Assembly (NCBI GenBank): GCA_964385175.1
Contig: CAYLNL010000010.1
Span: 1 to 64,000, forward strand
Source: CAYLNL01 sp964385175
Lineage (GTDB): Bacteria; Bacteroidota; Bacteroidia; Flavobacteriales; Flavobacteriaceae
Direction: 5' to 3'
DNA length: 64,000 nucleotides
Below the pieces are notes generated by a model. That model worked only from the letters and a program-made list of their open reading frames with translations, was not told the DNA's origin and ran no database searches. Positions 60,419 through 64,000 of this stretch are shown here, one piece after another (within the stretch, counting starts at the first letter, position 1; each line of letters begins with the position of its first letter). Position numbers and translations under genes: made by a program.

Positions 60419-60480
60419 AAATTTACGGAAAAACCACACTAAAAAGACAAGAAAAAATTTGGAGATATTAAAATAAGTAG

Positions 60481-60488
60481 TATTTTTG
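60481..60488 (+). promoter_or_regulatory. -7 box TATTTTTG (with TTTG at -33) for small RNA A
   Basis: TTTG at 60458-60461, 19-nt spacer, then TATTTTTG: both halves of the Bacteroidota promoter at the standard distance. Confidence 0.7.
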
Positions 60489-60494
60489 TATCGG

Positions 60495-60577
60495 CCTTTT
60501 ATAAAATATAAAAGGTTTTTCATAGCAGGTTTATAAGTTGTTTGTAGAAATCCGGGCGGTAACGCCCGGGTTTTTTT
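60495..60577 (+). ncRNA. Small RNA A (paralogue of small RNA at 42.4 kb)
   Basis: A perfect 9-bp hairpin CCTTTTATA-AAA-TATAAAAGG (60495-60515) comes first, then a linker TTTTTCATAGCAGGTTTATAAG, TTGTTTGTAGAAAT, and a strong terminator CCGGGCG-GTAA-CGCCCGG plus seven T (60552-60577). The linker matches the RNA at 42.4 kb over more than 20 bases. The family is unknown to me; it may be a trans-acting regulatory RNA with the linker as the pairing seed. Confidence 0.75.
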
Positions 60578-60637
60578 CTTGGAACTCATCGCTATGGAAA
60601 ATTTCCATAAAATAGTTGCCAGATAAAAATTACAGTG

Positions 60638-60645
60638 TATATTTG
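60638..60645 (+). promoter_or_regulatory. Promoter -7 box TATATTTG for tRNA-Asp
   Basis: TTG at 60616-60618, 19-nt spacer, then TATATTTG; 14 nt before the tRNA. Confidence 0.6.
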
Positions 60646-60658
60646 CATTCCTTTAAAA

Positions 60659-60732
60659 GGTCTGGTAGTTCAGTTGGTTAGAATGCCGCCCTGTCACGGC
60701 GGAGGTCGCGGGTTCGAGTCCCGTCCAGACCG
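60659..60732 (+). tRNA. tRNA-Asp (GTC anticodon)
   Basis: Acceptor GGTCTGG pairs with CCAGACC. The anticodon stem CCGCC/GGCGG encloses CTGTCAC, giving anticodon GTC. T arm GCGGG-TTCGAGT-CCCGT is standard. 74 nt with G discriminator; CCA is not encoded. Confidence 0.97.
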
Positions 60733-60778
60733 CTCTTAAAAAGCGCCTCTCCTTAGCCTGTTTTCACCCACCCGTATT

Positions 60779-62074
60779 TTATTCTACCACCAACAGAAAA
60801 TAGGTCTTTTTGCCCCGTTGCAGCAATACTAATTTCTCCCCAATCAAATCGGTAAGAGAAATAACATAACTCTCTTCTACCCGTTCTTTGTTTACCGCTA
60901 TGGCATTTTCTTTCAACGCCCGCCGCGCTTCCGCCTTAGAAGGCAAAAAACCGCTTCGCTCACTCAGCGCTTCCACAATAGAAATTCCCTGTTCCAACTC
61001 CTCGCGCGTGAGGCGCACCTGCGGCACCCCCTCAAAAACTTCCAGGAAAGTAGCCGCATCGAGCCGCTTCAAATCAGCCGACGTGGCTTTCCCGAATAAA
61101 ATTTCAGATGCTTGTATAGCATGCGCCATCTCAGCCCCAGAATGTACCATGGTGGTAACCAATTCAGCCAATTTTTTTTGAAGCAACCGCAGGTGAGGAG
61201 TGTGGGCATGTTCTCTCGCCAGCGCTTCTATTTCTTCCCGGGTTAAAAAGGTGAAGATTTTTAAAAACCGCTCCGCATCCTCGTCGGTTGTATTGAGCCA
61301 ATATTGATAGAATTTATAAACAGACGTTTTGTGGGCCGCCAACCAGATATTGCCTCCTTCGGTTTTCCCAAATTTGCTGCCATCACTCTTGGTGAGGAGC
61401 GGGCAGGTAAGTGCATACGCCTTTTTTCCCAATTTCCGGCGAATGAGTTCTGTGCCGGTAGTAATATTGCCCCACTGGTCGCTACCCCCCATTTGCAACA
61501 GGCAGTTTTTTTCCTGGAACAGGTGCAAAAAATCATACCCCTGGAAAAGCTGGTAGGTAAATTCCGTGAAACTCATCCCCTCCGCATCATCGGCGCTCAG
61601 CCGTTTTTTAACGGAATCTTTCGCCATCATATAATTTACCGTGAGATGTTTCCCAATGTCCCGCACAAAATCAATAAGTGTAATCTCCTTCATCCAGTCA
61701 TAATTATTCATCAACACAGCCGCATTGGGCGTAGCGGGATTAAAATCTAAAAAACGGGAAAGTTGTTCTTTGATTTTGGCTGCGTTGTAGCGCAGGGTTT
61801 CTTCGTCCAGGAGGTTTCGCTCCTGCGATTTGCCGGAAGGGTCGCCAATCATCCCTGTAGCCCCGCCCACCAGCGCAACAGGCGTATGCCCATACCGTTG
61901 AAAGTGCATTAAAATAACAATTTGAACCAGGCTGCCAATATGAAGCGAATCGGCGGTAGGGTCGAACCCAATGTAGCCTGTAACTGCATGTTCCCGCAGC
62001 AGCGTTTCTGTTTCCGGTATCATGTCCTGGAGAAGTCCTCTCCAGCGAAGCTCCTCCACAAAACTTTCTGTCAT
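60779..62074 (-). CDS. tyrS: Tyrosyl-tRNA synthetase
   Basis: 431 aa from ATG 62074 (MTESFVEELRWRGLLQDMIP). Class I motifs: HIGS (in DSLHIGSLVQI) and KFGKT (KMSKS equivalent, in SDGSKFGKTEGG). GGSDQWGNITTG binds tyrosine. The C-terminal S4 RNA-binding domain begins near FLPSKAEARRALKENAIAVN. The longer ORF start upstream lies beyond the promoter box at 62096 and is rejected. Confidence 0.96.
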   Translation of the reverse strand: MTESFVEELRWRGLLQDMIPETETLLREHAVTGYIGFDPTADSLHIGSLVQIVILMHFQRYGHTPVALVGGATGMIGDPSGKSQERNLLDEETLRYNAAKIKEQLSRFLDFNPATPNAAVLMNNYDWMKEITLIDFVRDIGKHLTVNYMMAKDSVKKRLSADDAEGMSFTEFTYQLFQGYDFLHLFQEKNCLLQMGGSDQWGNITTGTELIRRKLGKKAYALTCPLLTKSDGSKFGKTEGGNIWLAAHKTSVYKFYQYWLNTTDEDAERFLKIFTFLTREEIEALAREHAHTPHLRLLQKKLAELVTTMVHSGAEMAHAIQASEILFGKATSADLKRLDAATFLEVFEGVPQVRLTREELEQGISIVEALSERSGFLPSKAEARRALKENAIAVNKERVEESYVISLTDLIGEKLVLLQRGKKTYFLLVVE

Positions 62075-62095
62075 ACTATAGTTGTTAACTGGTTG

Positions 62096-62103
62096 CAAAG
62101 ATA
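62096..62103 (-). promoter_or_regulatory. -7 box TATCTTTG for tyrS
   Basis: 22 nt before the ATG at 62074. Confidence 0.55.
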
Positions 62104-62152
62104 CGATAATGAAGGGTATACGATTTTCCTCATCTATATTCGTCTTTCCTGC

Positions 62153-62160
62153 TATCTTTG
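62153..62160 (+). promoter_or_regulatory. -7 box TATCTTTG for the SDR gene, almost touching its ATG
   Basis: Only 4 nt separate this box from ATG 62165, so the transcript may begin at or near the start codon (leaderless). Confidence 0.5.
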
Positions 62161-62164
62161 AGCC

Positions 62165-63163
62165 ATGATTCTCATCACCGGAGGCACGGGGCTGGTAGGT
62201 TCTCACCTGCTCTGCCAGTTAGCGCAAAAGAAAGAGCCCCTGCGCGCGCTCTACCGCGATGCGCGCACGCTGGCGGGCGTGAAAAGGGTTTTCTCCTATT
62301 TTACAACTGAGGCGGAGGCGCTTTTTAACGCCATTGAATGGGTGCAGGGCGATATTACGGATATTCCTTCCCTGGGCAAAGCATTCGAAGGGATAGCAAA
62401 AGTATATCACTGTGCAGCGCTCATTTCTTTTGATGAGGGTGACTATAAAAAGTTGCGAAAAATAAATGTGGAGGGCACCGCCAATATAGTGAATTTTTGC
62501 CTGAGCCGTTCTGTGCAAAAACTCTGTTATGTGAGTTCTGTGGCGGCGCTTGGCAAGGTGCAGGAAGGGTTTATTACAGAAGATACCCAGTGGAGCCCGG
62601 ATGATGCTAACCACAGCTATTCCATTACCAAATATGGCGGTGAAATGGAAGTGTGGCGGGGAGCGCAGGAAGGTTTGCCGGTGGTAATAGTGAACCCGGG
62701 CGTTATTTTGGGAGCTGGTTTTTGGAACGCCGGCAGCGGGAAGCTCTTCAACATTGTAAAACGCGGGCTTACCTACTACCCCCCTGGTTCGGTGGGCGTA
62801 GTGGATGTGGAAGACCTGGTGCAGGCAATGCTACAACTCATGGAAAGCGCTATAACAGGGAAACGGTATATTGTAGTGGCAGAGAACCTGGACTATCAAC
62901 ACTTCCTCACAGACATTGCCCGGGCGTTTGGTGTAACCCCGCCCCGAAACCGACTAACCCCCCGGTTCATGCAACTTCTCTGGCGTTTAGACGCCCTGAG
63001 AGGGGCGCTTACCGGCAAACCCCGCCTGCTTAGCCGGTACACTGCCGCCTCTCTTTGCGCTCAAAACCAGTACAGCAGCGAACAACTTATAAAAGCGTTG
63101 CATTTTCGGTTTAGGCCTGTTTCCCAAACCATACAAACCGTTTGTAGTCGGTTTAATTCGTAG
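62165..63163 (+). CDS. NAD-dependent epimerase/dehydratase-like SDR, 332 aa
   Basis: MILITGGTGLVGSHLLCQLA is the Rossmann start. CYVSSVAALGK, the catalytic YSITKYGGE (Tyr-x3-Lys) and VVIVNPGVILGAGFW follow the dihydroflavonol-reductase-like extended SDRs. Substrate unknown. Its 3' end overlaps the end of the convergent DUF4296 gene by 11 nt. Confidence 0.88.
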   Translation: MILITGGTGLVGSHLLCQLAQKKEPLRALYRDARTLAGVKRVFSYFTTEAEALFNAIEWVQGDITDIPSLGKAFEGIAKVYHCAALISFDEGDYKKLRKINVEGTANIVNFCLSRSVQKLCYVSSVAALGKVQEGFITEDTQWSPDDANHSYSITKYGGEMEVWRGAQEGLPVVIVNPGVILGAGFWNAGSGKLFNIVKRGLTYYPPGSVGVVDVEDLVQAMLQLMESAITGKRYIVVAENLDYQHFLTDIARAFGVTPPRNRLTPRFMQLLWRLDALRGALTGKPRLLSRYTAASLCAQNQYSSEQLIKALHFRFRPVSQTIQTVCSRFNS

Positions 63164-63569
63164 CCGCCGAGTCAGGTGCCGTAAGTTCTCGCTCTTTCGG
63201 AACCGTCTTTTTCTGTAGTGTCTTTTGCTTTTTGGCTTCTGTTTCCTGCCTGCTTGTTTGCAAATGTTCTTGTACGTGTTTATATATACGCAGGTAATCT
63301 TTTGGATGGGCGGCATAATAAAGCGCACTTTGAGCAAACCGGAGGCTATCTGTATGGTGTTTTTTGTAGAGCGCCTGCAAATTTGCAGTATAGTTGCTCT
63401 CTCCTGCACCTTTTTCACGAGTATTTTGGGTGGCTTTTAGCAGGGTAATGTCATATAAGATAGCTTCCATCTGTTTGGGTGGAAGAAGGCCTTTCGGCTT
63501 TTCCACGGCTGTTTTTTTACAGGAAAGCGCCGTGATAAGGCATATTCCCAATACTAACAATCGTTTCAT
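63153..63569 (-). CDS. DUF4296 lipoprotein, 138 aa
   Basis: MKRLLVLGICLITALSCKK has a lipobox (LSC, Cys 17). LLPPKQMEAILYDITLLKAT and YKKHHTDSLRFAQSALYYAAHPKDYLRIY are the DUF4296 pattern, a small outer-membrane or periplasmic lipoprotein family of Bacteroidota. Basic, Lys/Gln/Thr-rich tail. The start overlaps the dihydroorotase stop as ATGA, so the two are coupled. Confidence 0.88.
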   Translation of the reverse strand: MKRLLVLGICLITALSCKKTAVEKPKGLLPPKQMEAILYDITLLKATQNTREKGAGESNYTANLQALYKKHHTDSLRFAQSALYYAAHPKDYLRIYKHVQEHLQTSRQETEAKKQKTLQKKTVPKERELTAPDSAATN

Positions 63570-64000
63570 CGGGTAAAAGTTAACCGTTTCACCTGCCTGT
63601 TTTCCGAAATTTGCCCCCGGCAATAGGCAAGATTCCCGTTTACAAAGGTATGGGTAATTTCAGAGGTAAACGAAATGCCTTCCATGGGCGACCAGCCGCA
63701 CTGGTAGCGAAGGTTTTCTTTAGAAACCGTCCAGGGGCTGCCAGGGTCTATCAACACCATATCGGCGTAATAGCCTTCTCTTAAAAACCCTCTTTCGGCC
63801 ACCTGGAAGAGAAGGGCGGGGTTGTGGCACATTTTTTCCACCATTTTTTCTATGGAAATTTTCTTTTGTTGCACCATTTCCAACATGGCTACGAGCGCGT
63901 GTTGCACCATGGGCGCGCCCGAGGGCGCCTGCGTGTAGGGGAGTTGCTTTTCTGCCCAGGTGTGCGGGGCATGGTCGGTGGCTATAACGTCTATTCGGTT
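63566..64000 (-). CDS. pyrC: Dihydroorotase, C-terminal part (runs off window end)
   Basis: 144 codons are present, in frame to the window edge. IATDHAPHTWAEK has the catalytic Asp and the His of amidohydrolases; APSGAPMVQHALVAMLEMVQ and GYYADMVLIDPGSPW follow type I dihydroorotase. Would cyclise carbamoyl-aspartate in pyrimidine synthesis. The N-terminal metal site is outside the window, so a related amidohydrolase is possible. Confidence 0.85.
   Translation of the reverse strand, partial: NRIDVIATDHAPHTWAEKQLPYTQAPSGAPMVQHALVAMLEMVQQKKISIEKMVEKMCHNPALLFQVAERGFLREGYYADMVLIDPGSPWTVSKENLRYQCGWSPMEGISFTSEITHTFVNGNLAYCRGQISENRQVKRLTFTR

Noticed and set aside
62075..62206. Longer N-terminus of TyrRS
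   Set aside because: It reaches into the divergent SDR gene and over the promoter box at 62096; TyrRS similarity begins at MTESFVEEL.

Overview
The window is chromosomal DNA from a member of the Bacteroidota, most likely a gliding, type IX secretion (T9SS) flavobacterium-type organism. Evidence: a GldJ gliding lipoprotein, a T9SS C-terminal sorting domain, an Na+-pumping NqrA-F complex, a DnaE with an N-terminal proofreading exonuclease, a grasp-with-spasm peptide system, and many copies of the Bacteroidota promoter -7 box TAnnTTTG placed 15-40 nt before start codons. No species can be named from sequence alone.

Layout. 1-3000: three paralogous secreted repeat proteins. 3.0-5.3 kb: a TM2 protein and an MsbA-like ABC exporter. 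5.6-8.15 kb: an accessory block (Fic, TfoX-like, VOC, and a broken DUF1905 gene) whose two gene groups are each bounded by inverted copies of GTTRGYGGTA-like words, suggesting cassette-type transfer. 8.2-15.1 kb: truA and the nqrABCDEF operon. 15.5-18.5 kb: a large T9SS cargo protein (seven-bladed propeller, YadA-like head repeats, S74 chaperone domain, sorting tail). 18.6-26 kb: YebC, epimerase, gcvT, folD, dut, flippase, lipoprotein, OmpA-like lipoprotein. 26.2-31.0 kb: a RiPP locus. 31.2-36.2 kb: secreted protein, TonB receptor, M23 peptidase. 36.3-38.8 kb: coiled-coil gene, zapA, a 6S-like RNA, rny. 38.8-42.2 kb: murF, a dinD remnant, gldJ. 42.4 kb and 60.5 kb: two paralogous small RNAs. 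42.7-47.3 kb: AlbA_2 protein, phosphatase, and a GT2-epimerase-GT2 cluster. 47.4-64 kb: gcvP, purE, purK, hpt, adk, dnaE, trxA, DUF58 protein, thioredoxin-like protein, tRNA-Asp, tyrS, an SDR, a DUF4296 lipoprotein and a truncated dihydroorotase.

The most unusual system is the RiPP locus. An ATP-grasp maturase (gwsG), an 81-residue unknown protein and a SPASM-domain maturase (gwsS) form one overlapping operon with its own promoter. Around it lie six precursor genes, several too short to be found by ordinary ORF calling. They share an MK(S/F/L)xxKLExF-type leader ending near GG and one or two copies of a core close to TGSTYSICHIDGKxDxD. Most have their own terminator, and all six carry a near-identical 5' element (GGCnGAAnCCGAAAAGC, 3-5 nt, AGAGTAGG). 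Four are preceded by a 3-4 codon micro-ORF whose TGA overlaps the precursor ATG. One precursor is split by a frameshift exactly at the leader/core junction.

A second candidate novelty is the pair of small RNAs at 42.4 and 60.5 kb. Their 5' hairpins and terminators differ in sequence, but both keep an identical linker of more than 20 nt, TCATAGCAGGTTTATAAGTTG plus flanking T residues, and both follow a perfect TAnnTTTG box.
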